Assembly (NCBI GenBank): GCA_023053685.1
Contig: JALIGW010000057.1
Location: 1,786,710-1,850,709, forward strand
DNA from: Diadophis punctatus similis
Lineage: Eukaryota > Chordata > Lepidosauria > Squamata > Dipsadidae
Direction: 5' to 3'
Length of the DNA stretch: 64,000 bases
Shown here: positions 38,900 to 52,243 of the stretch, in pieces
Layout: each line of letters opens with the position of its first letter
How positions within the stretch are numbered: the stretch's first letter is position 1
Notes under the pieces: generated by a model
What the model saw: only the letters and a program-made list of their open reading frames with translations
What the model was told of the DNA's origin: nothing
The model's database searches: none
Translations under genes and position numbers: made by a program

Positions 38900-41800
38900 A
38901 TTATGCTAAAATCTGTCTTGCAATTTTTCTCCAGGTAAAATTTTCCAGATGTGCAGAAGCAGAGTTCCAGGATTATGCTGAAATCTGCCTTGCAATTTCT
39001 CTCTAGCTGACATTTTCCAGATGTGCAAAAGCAGAGTTCAAAGATTATGCTGAAATCTGCCTCTGCATTTTCTCTCTAGCTGACATTTTCGAGACGTGCA
39101 GAAGCAGATTTCAAACATTATGCTGAAATCTGCCTCTGCATTTTCCCTCTAGCTGACATTTTCCAGGTGTGTAGAAGCAGAGTTCCAAGATTGTGCTGAA
39201 ATCTGCCTTGCAATTTCTCTCTAGCTCACATTTTCCAGATGTTTGGAAGCAGAGTTCCAGGATTATGCTGACATCTACGACATCAATTCCTCTCTAGCTG
39301 ACATTTTCCAGATGTGCGGAAGCAGAGTTCCAGGATTATGCTGAAATCTGCCTCTGCATTTTCCCTCTAGCTTACATTTTCCAGATGTGCAGAAGCAGAG
39401 TTCAAAGATTATGCTGAAATCTACCACATCAATTTCTCTCTAGCTGACATTTTCCAGATGTGCAGAAGCAGAGTTCCAGGATTATGCTGAAATCTGACTT
39501 CCAATTTCTCTCTAGCTGACATTCTCCAGATGTGCACAAGCAGAGTTCGAGGATTATGCTAAAATCTGCCTCTGCATTTTCTCTCTAGCTGACATTTTCC
39601 AGATGTGCAGAAGCAGAGTTCAAAGATTATGCTGAAATCAGCCTCTGCATTTTCTCTCTAGCTGACATTTTCAGATGTGCGGAAGCAGAGTTCAAACATT
39701 ATGCTGAAATCTACAACATTAATTTCTCTCTAGCTCACATTTTCCAGATGTGCAGAAGCAGAGTTCCAGGATTATGCTGAAATATGCCTTGCATTTTCCC
39801 TCTAGCTGACATTTTCCAGACGTGCAGTAGAAGAGTTCAAAGATTATGCTGAAATCTACAACTTCAATTTCTCTAGCTGACATTTTCCAGATGTGTAGAA
39901 GCAGAGTTCCAGGATTATGCTGAAATCTGCCTTGCAAGTTCTCTCTAGCTGATATTTTCCTGATGTGCGGAAGCAGAGTTCAAAGATTATGCTGAAATAT
40001 ACCACATAAATTTTCCCCAGGTGACATTTTCCAGATGTGCAGCAAAAGAGTTCCAAGATTATGCTGAAATCTACAACATCAATTTCTCTCTAGCTAACAT
40101 TTTCCAGATGTGCAGAAGCAGAGTTCAAAGATTATGCTGAAATCTGCCTCTGCATTTTCCCTCTAGCTGACATTTTCTAGATGTGAAAAAGCAGAGTTCA
40201 AAGATTATGCTGAAATCTACAACTTCAATTTCTCTAGCTGACATTTTCCAGATTTGTAGAAGCAGAGTTCCAGGATTATGCTAAAATCTGCCTCTGCATT
40301 TTCCCTCTAGCTGACATTTTCCAGATGTGCAGAAGCAGAGTTCCAGGATTATGCTGAAATCTGCCTTCCAATTTCTCTCTAGCTGACATTTTCCAGATGT
40401 GCAGAAGCAGAGTTCCAAGATTATGCTGACATCTACAACATCAATTCCTCTCTGGCTGACATTTTCCAGGTGTGCAGAAGCAGAGTTCCAGGATTATGCT
40501 GAAATCAGCCTCTGCATTTTCTCTCTAGCTGACATTTTCGAGACGTGCAGAAGCAGAGTTCAAACATTATGCTGAAATCTACCACATCAATTTCTCTCTA
40601 GCTGACGTTTTCCAGATGTGTGGAAGCAGAGTTCCAAGATTATGCTGAAATCAGCCTCTGCAATTTCTCTATAGCTGACTTTTCCAGATGCGCAGAAGCT
40701 GAGTTCAAAGATTATGGTGAAATCTACCACATCAATTTCTCTCTAGCTGACATTTTCCAGACATGCAGAAGCAGAGTTCCAGGATTGTGCTGAAAACCAG
40801 CACATCACTTTCTCTCAAGCTGACTTTTCCAGATGTGCAGAAGCAGAGTTCCATGATTATGCTGAAATCTACATCAATTTCTTTCTAGCTGACATTTTCC
40901 AGATTCTCAGAAGCAGAGTTCCAGGATTGTGCTGAAAACCACCACATCAATATCTCTCTAGCTGACTTTCCCAGATGTGCAGAAGCAGAGTTCCAGGATT
41001 ATGCTGAAATGTGCCTTGTAATTTCTCTCTAGCTGACTTTTCCAGATGTGCAGAAGCAGAGTTCCAGGATTATGCTGAAATCTACATAGATTTCTCTCAA
41101 GATGACATTTTCCAGATGTACAGAAGCAGAGGTCCAGGATTATGCTGAAATCTGCCTTGCAATTTCTCTCTAGCTGACTTTTCCAGATGTGCAGAAGCTG
41201 AGTTCAAAGATTATGGTGAAATCTACCACATCAATTTCTCTCTAGCTGAAATTTTCCAGACATGCAGAAGCAGAGTTCCAGGATTCTGCTGAAAACCACC
41301 ACATCAATTTCTCTCTAGCTGACTTTTCCAGATGTGCAGAAGCAAAGTGCCAGGATTTTGCTGTAACCACTACATCAATTATTCTCTAGCTGACTTTTCC
41401 AGATGTGCAGAAGCAGAGTTCCAGGATTATGCTGAAATGTGCCTTGTAATGTCTCTCTAGCTGACTTTTCCAGATGTGCAGAAGCAGAGTTCCAGGATTA
41501 TGCTGAAATCTACATCAATTTCTTTCTAGCTGACATTTTCCAGATTCTCAGAAGCAGAGTTCCAGGATTATGCTGAAATCTACCAGCTCAATTTCTCTCT
41601 AGCTGACGTTTTCCACATATGCAGAAGCAGAGTACAAAGTTTATGCTGAAATCTACACATCAATTTCTCTCTAGCTGACTTTTCCAGATGTGCAGAAGCA
41701 GAGTGCCAGGATTATGCTGAAATCTACATCAATTTCTCTCAAGCTGACATTTTCCAGATGTACAGAAGCAGAGTTCCAGGTGTATGCTGAAATCTGCCTT

Positions 41801-42536
41801 GCAATTTCTCTCTAGCTGACATTTCGCAGATGTGCAGAAGCAGAGTTCCAGAATTATGCTGAAAACCACCACATCAATTTCTCTCTAGCTGACTTTCCCA
41901 GGTGTGCAGAAGCAGAGGTCCAGGATTATGCTGAAATCTGCCTTGCAATTTCTCTCTAGCTGACTTTTTCAGATGTGCAGGAGAGTTCCAGGATTATGCT
42001 GAAATCTACATCAATTGCTCTCTAGCTGACATTTTCCAGATGTGCAGAAGCAGAGTTCAAAGATTATGCTGAAATCTACACATCAATTTCTCTCTAGCTG
42101 ACTTTTCCAGATGTGCAGAAGCAGAGTGCCAGAATTTTGCTGAAACCAATACATCGATTTCTCTCTAGCTGACTTTTCCAGATGTGCAGAAGCAGAGTTC
42201 CAGGATTATGCTGAAATGTGCCTTGTAATTTATCTCTAGCTGACTTTTCCAGATGTGCAGAATCAGAGTTCCAGGATTATGCTGAAATCTACATCATTTT
42301 TTTTCTAGCTGACATTTTCCAGATTCTCAGAAGCAGAGTTCCAGGATTGTGCTGAAAACCACCACATAAATATCTCTCTAGCTGACTTTCCCAGATGTGC
42401 AGAAGCACAGGTCCATGATTATGCTGAAATCTTTCTTGTAATTTCTCTCTAGCTGACTTTTCCAGATGTGCAGAAGCAGAGTTCCAGGATTATGCTGAAA
42501 TCTACATCAATTTCTCTCAAGATGACATTTTCCAGA
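38900..42536 (+). repeat. B-type satellite block, copy B3
   Basis: Matches B2 at offset 9463 throughout. A private change is GATGTTTGGAAGC near 39239, where B1 and B2 have GATGTGTGGAAGC. It runs into A5. Confidence 0.88.
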
Positions 42537-45500
42537 TGTACAGAAGCAAAGGTCCAGGATTATGCTGAAATCTTCCTTGCAATTTCTCTCTAGCTGACTT
42601 TTCCAGATGTGCAGAAGCTGAGTTCAAAGATTATGGTGAAATCTACCACATCAATTTCTCTCTAGCTGACATTTTCCAGACATGCAGAAGCAGAGTTCCA
42701 GGATTCTGCTGAAAACCACCACATCAATTTCTCTCTAGCTGACTTTTCCAGATGTGCAGAAGCAAAGTGCCAAGATTTTGCTGTAACCACTACATCAATT
42801 TCTCTCTAGCTGACTTTTCCAGATGTGCAGAAGCAGAGTTCCAGGATTATGCTGAAATGTGCCTTGTAATGTCTCTCTAGCTGACTTTTCCAGATGTGCA
42901 AAAGCAGAGTTCCAGGATTATGCTGAACTTTGCCTTGCAATTTATCTCTAGCTGACTTTTCCAGATGTGCAGAAGCAGAGTTCTAGGATTATGCTGAAAT
43001 CTACATCAATTTCTTTCTAGCTGACATTTTCCAGATTCTCAGAAGCAGAGTTCCAGGATTATGCTGAAATCTACCAGCTCAATTTCTCTCTAGCTGACAT
43101 TTTCCACATATGCAGAAGCAGAGTACAAAGTTTATGCTGAAATCTACACATCAATTTCTCTCTAGCTGACTTTTCCAGATGTGCAGAAGCAGAGTGCCAG
43201 GATTATGCTGAAATCTACATCAATTTCTCTCAAGCTGACATTTTCCAGATGTACAGAAGCAGAGTTGCAGGATTATGCTGAAAACCACCACATCAATTTC
43301 TCTCTAGCTGACTTTCCCAGGTGTGCAGAAGCAGAGGTCCAGGATTATGCTGAAATCTGCCTTGCAATTTCTCTCTAGCTGACTTTTTCAGATGTGCAGG
43401 AGAGTTCCAGGATTATGCTGAAATCTACATCAATTGCTCTCTAGCTGACATTTTCCAGATGTGCAGAAGCAGAGTTCAAAGATTATGCTGAAATCTACAC
43501 ATCAAGTTCTCTCTAGCTGACTTTTCCAGATGTGCAGAAGCAGAGTGCCAGGATTTTGCTGAAACCAATACATCGATTTCTCTCTAGCTGACTTTTCCAG
43601 ATGTGCAGAAGCAGAGTTCCAGGATTATGCTGAAATGTGCCTTGTAATTTCTCTCTAGCTGACTTTTCCAGATGTGCAGAAGCAGAGTTCCAGGATTATG
43701 CTGAAATCTACATCAATTTCATTCTAGCTGACATTTTCCAGATTCTCAGAAGCAGAGTTCCAGGATTATGCTGAAATCTACCAGCTCAATTTCTCTCTAG
43801 CTGACATTTTCCACATATGTAGAAGCAGAGTACAAAGATTATGCTGAAATCTACACATCAATTTCTCTCTAGCTGACTTTTCCAGATGTGCAGAAGCAGA
43901 GTTCAAAGATTATGGTGAAATCTACCACATCAATGTCTCTCTAGCTGACATTTTCCAGACATGCAGAAGCAGAGTTCCAGGATTGTGCTGAAAACCAGCA
44001 CATCACTTTCTCTCTAGCTGACTTTTCCAGATGTGCAGAAGCAGAGTGCCAGGATTTTGCTGATACCACTACATCAATTTCTTTCTAGCTGACTTTTCCA
44101 GATAGGCAGAAGCAGAGTTCCAGGATTATGCTGAAATCTACATCAATTTCTTTCTAGCTGACATTTTCCAGATTCTCAGAAGCAGAGTTCCAGGATTATG
44201 CTGAAATCTACCAGCTCAATTTCTCTCTAGCTGATGTTTTCCAGATGTGCAGAAGCAGAGTTCCAGGATTATGCTGAACTCTGCCTTGCAATTTATATCC
44301 AGCTGACTTTTCCAGATGTGCAGAATCAGAGTTCCAGGATTATGCTGAAATCTACATCAATTTCTTTCTAGCTGACATTTTCCAGATTCTCAGAAGCAGA
44401 GTTCCAGGATTGTGCTGAAAACCACCACATCAATATCTCTCTAGCTGACTTTCCCAGATGTGAAGAAGCACAGGTCCAGGATTATGTTGAAATCTGTCTT
44501 GTAATTTCTCTCTAGTTGACTTTTCCAGATGTGCAGGAGAGTTCCAGGATTATGCTGAAATCTACATCAATTTCTCTCTAGCTGACATTTTCCAGATGTG
44601 CAGAAGCAGAGTTCCAGGATTGTGTTGAAAACCACCACATCAATTTTTCTCTATCTGACTTTCCCAGATGTGCAGAAGCAGAGTTCCAGGATTATGCTGA
44701 AATGTGCCTTGTAATTTCTCTCTAGCTGACTTTTCCAGATGTGCAGAAGCAGAGTTCCAGGATTATGCTGAAATCTACATAGATTTCTCTCAAGATGACA
44801 TTTTCCAGATGTACAGAAGCAGAGGTCCAGGATTATGCTGAAATCTGCCTTGCAATTTCTCTCTAGCTGACTTTTCCAGATGTGCAGAAGCTGAGTTCAA
44901 AGATTATGGTGAAATCTACCACATCAATTTCTCTCTAGCTGACATTTTCCAGACATGCAGAAGCAGAGTTCCAGGATTGTGCTGAAAACCACCACATCAA
45001 TTTCTCTCTAGCTGACTTTTCCAGATGTGCAGAAGCAAAGTGCCAGGATTTTGCTGTAACCACTACATCAATTTCTCTCTAGCTGACTTTTCCAGATGTG
45101 CAGAAGCAGAGTTCCAGGATTATGCTGAAATGTGCCTTGTAATGTCTCTCTAGCTGACTTTTCCAGATGTGCAGAAGCAGAGTTCCAGGATTATGCTGAA
45201 ATCTACATCAATTTCTCTCAAGCTGACATTTTCCAGATGTACAGAAGCAGAGTTCCAGGTGTATGCTGAAATCTGCCTTGCAATTTCTCTCTAGCTGACA
45301 TTTCGCAGATGTGCAGAAGCAGAGTTCCAGGATTATGCTGAAAACCACCACATCAATTTCTCTCTAGCTGACTTTCCCAGGTGTGCAGAAGCAGAGGTCC
45401 AGGATTATGCTGAAATCTGCCTTGCAATTTCTCTCTAGCTGACTTTTCCAGATGTGCAGGAGAGTTCCAGGATTATGCTGAAATCTACATCAATTGCTCT

Positions 45501-47331
45501 CTAGCTGACATTTTCCAGATGTGCAGAAGCAGAGTTCAAAGATTATGCTGAAATCTACACATCAATTTCTCTCTAGCTGACTTTTCCAGATGTGCAGAAG
45601 CAGAGTGCCAGGATTTTGCTGAAACCAATACATCGATTTCTCTCTAGCTGACTTTTCCAGATGTGCAGAAGCAGAGTTCCAGGATTATGCTGAACTTTGC
45701 CTTGCAATTTATCTCTAGCTGACTTTTCCAGATGTGCAGAAGCAGAGTTCCAGGATTATGCTGAAATCTACATCAATTTCATTCTAGCTGACATTTTCCA
45801 GATTCTCAGAAGCAGAGTTCCAGGATTATGCTGAAATCTACCAGCTCAATTTCTCTCAAGCTGACATTTTCCAGATGTACAGAAGCAGAGTTCCAGGTGT
45901 ATGCTGAAATCTGCCTTGCAATTTCTCTCTAGCTGACATTTCGCAGATGTGCAGAAGCAGAGTTCCAGGATTATGCTGAAAACCACCACATCAATTTCTC
46001 TCTAGCTGACTTTCCCAGGTGTGCAGAAGCAGAGGTCCAGGATTATGCTGAAATCTGCCTTGCAATTTCTCTCTAGCTGACTTTTCCAGATGTGCAGGAG
46101 AGTTCCAGGATTATGCTGAAATCTACATCAATTGCTCTCTAGCTGACATTTTCCAGATGTGCAGAAGCAGAGTTCAAAGATTATGCTGAAATCTACACAT
46201 CAAGTTCTCTCTAGCTGACTTTTCCAGATGTGCAGAAGCAGAGTGCCAGGATTTTGCTGAAACCAATACATCGATTTCTCTCTAGCTGACTTTTCCAGAT
46301 GTGCAGAAGCAGAGTTCCAGGATTATGCTGAACTTTGCCTTGCAATTTCTCTCTAGCTGACTTTTCCAGATGTGCAGAAACAGAGTTCCAGGATTATGCT
46401 GAAATCTACATCAATTTCATTCTAGCTGACATTTTCCAGATTCTCAGAAGCAGAGTTCCAGGATTATGCTGAAATCTACCAGCTCAATTTCTCTCTAGCT
46501 GACATTTTCCACATATGTAGAAGCAGAGTACAAAGATTATGCTGAAATCTACACATCAATTTCTCTCTAGCTGACTTTTCCAGATGTGCAGAAGCAGAGT
46601 TCCAGGATTATGCTGAAATCTACATCAATTTCTCTCAAGCTGACATTTTCCAGATGTACAGAAGCAGAGTTCCAGGTGTATGCTGAAATCTGCCTTGCAA
46701 TTTCTCTCTAGCTGACTTTTCCAGATGTGCAGAAGCTGAGTTCAAAGATTATGGTGAAATCTACCACATCAATGTCTCTCTAGCTGACATTTTCCAGACA
46801 TGCAGAAGCAGAGTTCCAGGATTGTGCTGAAAACCAGCACATCACTTTCTCTCTAGCTGACTTTTCCAGATGTGCAGAAGCAGAGTGCCAGGATTTTGCT
46901 GAAACCACTACATCAATTTCTTTCTAGCTGACTTTTCCAGATAGGCAGAAGCAGAGTTCCAGGATTATGCTGAAATCTACATCAATTTCTTTCTAGCTGA
47001 CATTTTCCAGATTCTCAGAAGCAGAGTTCCAGGATTATGCTGAAATCTACCAGCTCAATTTCTCTCTAGCTGACGTTTTCCAGATGTGCAGAAGCAGAGT
47101 TCCAGGATTATGCTGAACTCTTCCTTGCAATTTATATCTAGCTGACTTTTCCAGATGTGCAGAATCAGAGTTCCAGGATTATGCTGAAAACCACCACATC
47201 AATATCTCTCTAGCTGACTTTCCCAGATGTGCAGAAGCACAGGTCCAGGATTATGCTGAAATCTGTCTTGTAATTTCTCTCTAGCTGACTTTTCCAGATG
47301 TGCAGGAGAGTTCCAGGATTATGCTGAAATC
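42537..47331 (+). repeat. A-type satellite block, copy A5
   Basis: Matches A1 at offset 42536 until about 43898, where one 71-bp monomer (the TTCTAGGTGTATGCTG variant of A1 near 1370) is lost, then at 42465 to the LTR. Unlike A3 it keeps both 638-bp units. Confidence 0.9.
47326..47331. repeat. Target-site duplication, left, LTR copy 3
   Basis: GAAATC directly before the TGTGG end. Confidence 0.8.
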
Positions 47332-47411
47332 TGTGGTGGTCTCCCATGAGAAATGAGACACGCAGACAGGTACCTCGGGACGGGAGCCCAGACTCTCTTC
47401 TGTAACCCCCT

Positions 47412-47417
47412 TTTATT
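47412..47417 (-). promoter_or_regulatory. LTR polyadenylation signal AATAAA, copy 3
   Basis: Minus-strand AATAAA at the same place in the element as in copies 1 and 2. Confidence 0.68.
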
Positions 47418-47489
47418 ACAATTCATCCCATATCCAGTTACATTCTCATGACAAAGTTAGTAAGGGGTGGGTAAATACAACTGTTACTA

Positions 47490-47499
47490 CCATATATGG
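47490..47499 (-). promoter_or_regulatory. CCATATATGG motif in LTR, copy 3
   Basis: CArG-like and TATA-like palindrome, unchanged from the other copies. Confidence 0.42.
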
Positions 47500-47503
47500 T
47501 CAC

Positions 47504-47593
47504 ATTGTTAATCTATTTCTGAATACACATCCTTTAGGTATCCTGTGGATTGTTAATCTATTCCTGAATACACATCCTTTAGGTATCTTGTGG
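47504..47593 (-). repeat. 45-bp direct repeat (x2) in LTR U3, copy 3
   Basis: The same duplicated 45-bp U3 units as in the other copies. Confidence 0.83.
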
Positions 47594-47757
47594 ATAATGT
47601 CACGTAAGCTTTCAGGTCACGTAAGCACTGGGGTTAGGAGATTTCAGATGAGGTTTGTCACATCCTGCTTTTCCTGTCTTGGTTAGTGCTTAATAGTTAA
47701 TGAAGTATCCATTATACAGACTGAAGTAAAGTTCTTTGTTCCCAATTTAATCCCACA

Positions 47758-47763
47758 GAAATC
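47758..47763. repeat. Target-site duplication, right, LTR copy 3
   Basis: GAAATC directly after the CCACA end. Confidence 0.8.
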
Positions 47764-50700
47764 TACATCAATTTCTCTCCAGCTGACATTTTCCAGATGT
47801 GCAGAAGCAGAGTTCCAGGATTGTGTTGAAAACCACCACATCAATTTTTCTCTAGCTGACTTTCCCAGATGTGCAGAAGCAGAGTTCCAGGATTATGCTG
47901 AAATGTGCCTTGTAATTTCTCTCTAGCTGACTTTTCCAGATGTGCAGAAGCAGAGTTCCAGGATTATGCTGAAATCTGCCTTGCAATTTCTCTCTAGCTG
48001 ACTTTTCCAGATGTGCAGAAGCTGAGTTCAAAGATTATGGTGAAATCTACCACATCAATTTCTCTCTAGCTGACATTTTCCAGACATGCAGAAGCAGAGT
48101 TCCAGGATTGTGCTGAAAACCACCACATCAATTTCTCTCTAGCTGACTTTTCCAGATGTGCAGAAGCAAAGTGCCAGGATTTTGCTGTAACCACTACATC
48201 AATTTCTCTCTACCTGACTTTTCCAGATGTGCAGAAGCAGAGTTCCAGGATTATGCTGAAATGTGCCTTGTAATGTCTCTCTAGCTGACTTTTCCAGATG
48301 TGCAGAAGCAGAGTTCCAGGATTATGCTGAAATCTACATCAATTTCTTTCTAGCTGACATTTTCCAGATTCTCAGAAGCAGAGTTCCAGGATTATGCTGA
48401 AATCTACCAGCTCAATTTCTCTCTAGCTGACATTTTCCACATATGCAGAAGCAGAGTACAAAGATTATGCTGAAATCTACACATCAATTTCTCTCTAGCT
48501 GACTTTTCCAGATGTGCAGAAGCAGAGTTCCAGGATTATGCTGAAATCTAGATCAATTTCTCTCAAGCTGACATTTTCCAGATGTACAGAAGCAGAGTTC
48601 CAGGATTATGCTAAAATCTGCCTCTGCATTTTCCCTCTAGCTGACATTTTCCAGATGTGCAGAAGCAGAGTTCCAGGATTATGCTGAAATCTGCCTTCCA
48701 ATTTCTCTCTAGCTGACATTTTCCAGATGTGCAGAAGCAGAGTTCCAGGATTATGCTGAAATCTGCCTCTGCATTTTCCCTCTAGCTGACATTTTCCAGA
48801 TGTGCAGAAGCAGAGTTCAAAGATTATGCTGAAATCTACCACATCAATTTCTCTCTAGCTGACTTTTCCAGATGTGTAGAAGCAGAGTTCAAAGATTATG
48901 CTGAAATCTACCACATCAATTTCACTCTAGCTGACATTTTCCAGATGTGCAGAAGCAGAGTTCCAGGATTATGCTGAAATCTGACTTCCAATTTCTCTCT
49001 AGCTGACATTTTCCAGATGTACACAAGCAGAGTTCCAGGATTATGCTAAAATCTGCCTCTGCATTTTCTCTCTAGCTGACATTTTCCAGATGTGCAGAAG
49101 CAGAGTTCCAAGATTATGCTGACATCTACGACATCAATTCCTCTATAGCTGACATTTTCCAGATGTGCAGAAGCAGAGTTCAAACATTATGCTGAAATCC
49201 ACAACATTAATTTCTCTTTAGCTAACATTTTCCAGATGTGCAGAAGCAGAGTTCCAGGATTATGCTGAAATCTGCCTTGCAATTTCTCTCTAGCTGACAT
49301 TTTCCAGATGTGCGGTAGCAGATTTCAAAGATTATGCTGAAATCTGCCTCTGCATTTTCCCTCTAGCTGACATTTTCCAGGTGTGCAGAAGCAGAGTTCA
49401 AAGACTATGCTGAAATCTTCCTTGCAATTTCTCTCTAGCTCACATTTTCCAGATGTGTGGAAGCAGAGTTCCAAGATTATGCTGACATCTATGACATCAA
49501 TTCCTCTCTAGCTGACATTTTCCAGATGTGCAGAAGCAGAGTTCCAGGATTATGCTGAAATCAGCCTCCGCATTTTCTCTCTAGGTGACATTTTCGAGAC
49601 GTGCAGAAGCAAAATTCAAACATTATGTTGAAATCTACAACATCCATTTCTCTCTAGCTAACATTTTCCAGATGTGCAGAAGCAGAGTTCCAGGATTATG
49701 CTGAAATCTGCCTCTGCATTTTCCCTCTAGCTGACATTTTCCAGATGTGCAGAAGCAGAGTTCAAAGATTATGCTGAAATCTACCACATCAATTTCTCTC
49801 TAGCTGACTTTTCCAGATGTGCAGAAGCAGAGTTCAAAGATTATGCTGAAATCTACCACATCAATTTCTCTCTAGCTGACATTTTCCAGATGTGCAGAAG
49901 CAGAGTTCCAGGATTATGCTGAAATATGCCTTGCAATTTCTCTCTAGCTGACATTTTCCAGATGTGCACAAGCAGAGTTCCAGGATTATGCTGAAATCTG
50001 CCTTGCAGTTTCTCTCTAGCTGACATTTTCGAGATTTGCGGAAGCAAAGTTCAAACATTATGCTGAAATCTGCCTCTGCATTTTCTCTCTAGCTGACATT
50101 TTCGAGACGTGCAGAAGCAGATTTCAAACATTATGCTGAAATCTACAACATCAATTTCTCTCTAGCTAACATTTTCCAGATGTGCAGAAGCAGAGTTCCA
50201 GGATTATGCTGAAATCTGCCTCTGCATTTTCCCTCTAGCTGACATTTTCAAGATGTGAAAAAGAAGAGTTCAAAGATTATGCTGAAATCTACAACTTCAA
50301 TTTCTCTAGCTGACATTTTCCAGATGTGTGGAAGCAGAGTTCCAGGATTATGCTGAAATCTGCCTCTGCATTTTCCCTCTAGCTGACATTTTCCAGGTGT
50401 GTAGAAGCAGAGTTCAGGATTATGCTAAAATCTGTCTTGCTATTTTTGTCCAGGTGAAATTTTCCAGATGTGGAGAAGCAGAGTTCCAAGATTGTGCTGA
50501 AATCTGCCTTGCAGTTTCTCTCTAGCTGACATTTTCGAGATTTGCGGAAGCAAAGTTCAAACATTATGCTGAAATCTACAACATCAATTTCTCCCTAGCT
50601 AACATTTTCCAGATGTGCAGAAGCAGAGTTCCAGGATTATGCTGAAATCTGCCTTCCAATTTCTCTCTAGCTGACATTTTCCAGATGTGCTCAAGCAGAG

Positions 50701-52235
50701 TTCCAGGATTATGCCAAAATCTGCCTCTGCATTTTCCCTCTAGCTGACATTTTCAAGATGTGCAGAAGCAGAGTTCAAAGATTATGCAGAAATATAACAC
50801 ATAAATTTTCCCCAGCTGACATTTTCCAGATGTGCAGTAGAAGAGTTCCAAGATTATGCTGAAATCTGCCTCTGCATTTTCCCTTTAGCTGACGTTTTCA
50901 AGGTGTGTAGAAGCAGAGTTCCACGATTATGCTGAAATCAGCCTCTGCATTTCTCTTTAGCTGACATTTTCGAGATGTGCAGAAGCAGAGTTCAAACATT
51001 ATGCTGAAATCTACAACATTAATTTCTCTCTAGCTAACATTTTCCAGATGTGCAGAGGCAGAGTTCCAGGATTATGCTGAAATCTGCCTTGCAATTTCTC
51101 TCTAGCTGACATTTTCCAGATGTGGAGAAGCAGAGGTCCAAGATTATGCTGAAATCTGCCTTGCAATTTCTCTCTAGCTCACATTTTCCAGATTTGCAGA
51201 AGCAGAGCTCAAAGATTATGCTGAAATCTACCACATCAATTTCTCTCTAGCTGACATTTTCCAGATGTGTAGAAGCAGAGTTCCAGGATTATGCTGAAAT
51301 CTGCCTTGCAAGTTCTCTCTAGCTGACATTTTCTCGATGTGAAAAAGCAGAGTTCAAAGATTATGCTGAAATCTACAACTTCAATTTCTCTAGCTGACAT
51401 TTTCCAGATTTGTAGAAGCAGAGTTCCAGGATTATGCTAAAATCTGGCTCTGCATTTTCCCTCTAGCTGACATTTTCCAGATGTGCAGAAGCAGAGTTCA
51501 AAGATTATGCTGAAATCTAACACAACAATTTCTCTCTAGCTGAAATTTTATAGATGTGCACAAGCAGAGTTCCAGGATTATGCTGAAATCAGCCTCTGCA
51601 TTTTCTCTCTAGCTGACATTCTCCAGATGTGCAGAAGCAGAGTTCAAAGATTATGCTGAAATCTATGACATCAATTTCTCTCTAGCTTACATTTTCTAGA
51701 TGTGCAGAAGCAGGGTTCCAGCATTATGCTAAAATCTGCCACATAAAATTCTCTCTAGCTGACATTTTCCAGATGTGCAGAAGCAGAGTTCAAATATTAT
51801 GCTGAAATCTACCATACCAATTTCTCTCTAGCTTACATTTTCCAGATGTGCAGAAGCAGAGTTCAAAGATTATGGTGAAATCTACCACATCAATTTCTCT
51901 CTAGCTGACATTTTCCAGACATGCAGAAGCAGCGTTCCAGGATTGTGCTGAAAACCACCACATCAATTTCTCTCTAGCTGACTTTTCCAGATGTGCAGAA
52001 GCAGAGTGCCAGGATTATGCTGAAATCTACCACATCAATTTCTCTCTAGTTTACATTTTCCAGATGTGCACAAGCAGAGTTCCAGGATTATGCTGAAATC
52101 AGCCTCTGCATTTTCTCTCTAGCTGACATTTTCCAGATGTGCGGAAGCAGAGTTCAAAGATTATGCTGAAATCAGCCTCTGCATTTTCTCTCTAGCTGAC
52201 ATTTTCCAGATGTGCGGAAGCAGAGGTCAAAGATT
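47758..52235 (+). repeat. C-type satellite block, copy C4
   Basis: Matches C2 at offset 22724, then 22652 (one 72-bp monomer lost near 49380), 22869 (about 217 bp, three monomers, gained between 50480 and 50760, repeating the TTTCGAGATTTGCGG monomer), and 22796 (one 73-bp monomer lost near 51117). It is the most rearranged C copy. Private bases include AGATGTACACAAGC near 49017 and CAGGGTTCC near 51712. It ends where GCTAAAATC of C2 becomes GCTGAAATC and the D domain begins. Confidence 0.85.
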
Positions 52236-52243
52236 ATGCTGAA

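Larger units (their letters stand above)
47332..47757 (-). mobile_element. Solo LTR of an endogenous retrovirus, copy 3
   Basis: Third copy of the 426-bp element, offset 22724 from copy 2, with no difference found by eye. GAAATC lies at 47326-47331 and 47758-47763. Flanks are again those of copies 1 and 2. Confidence 0.88.
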
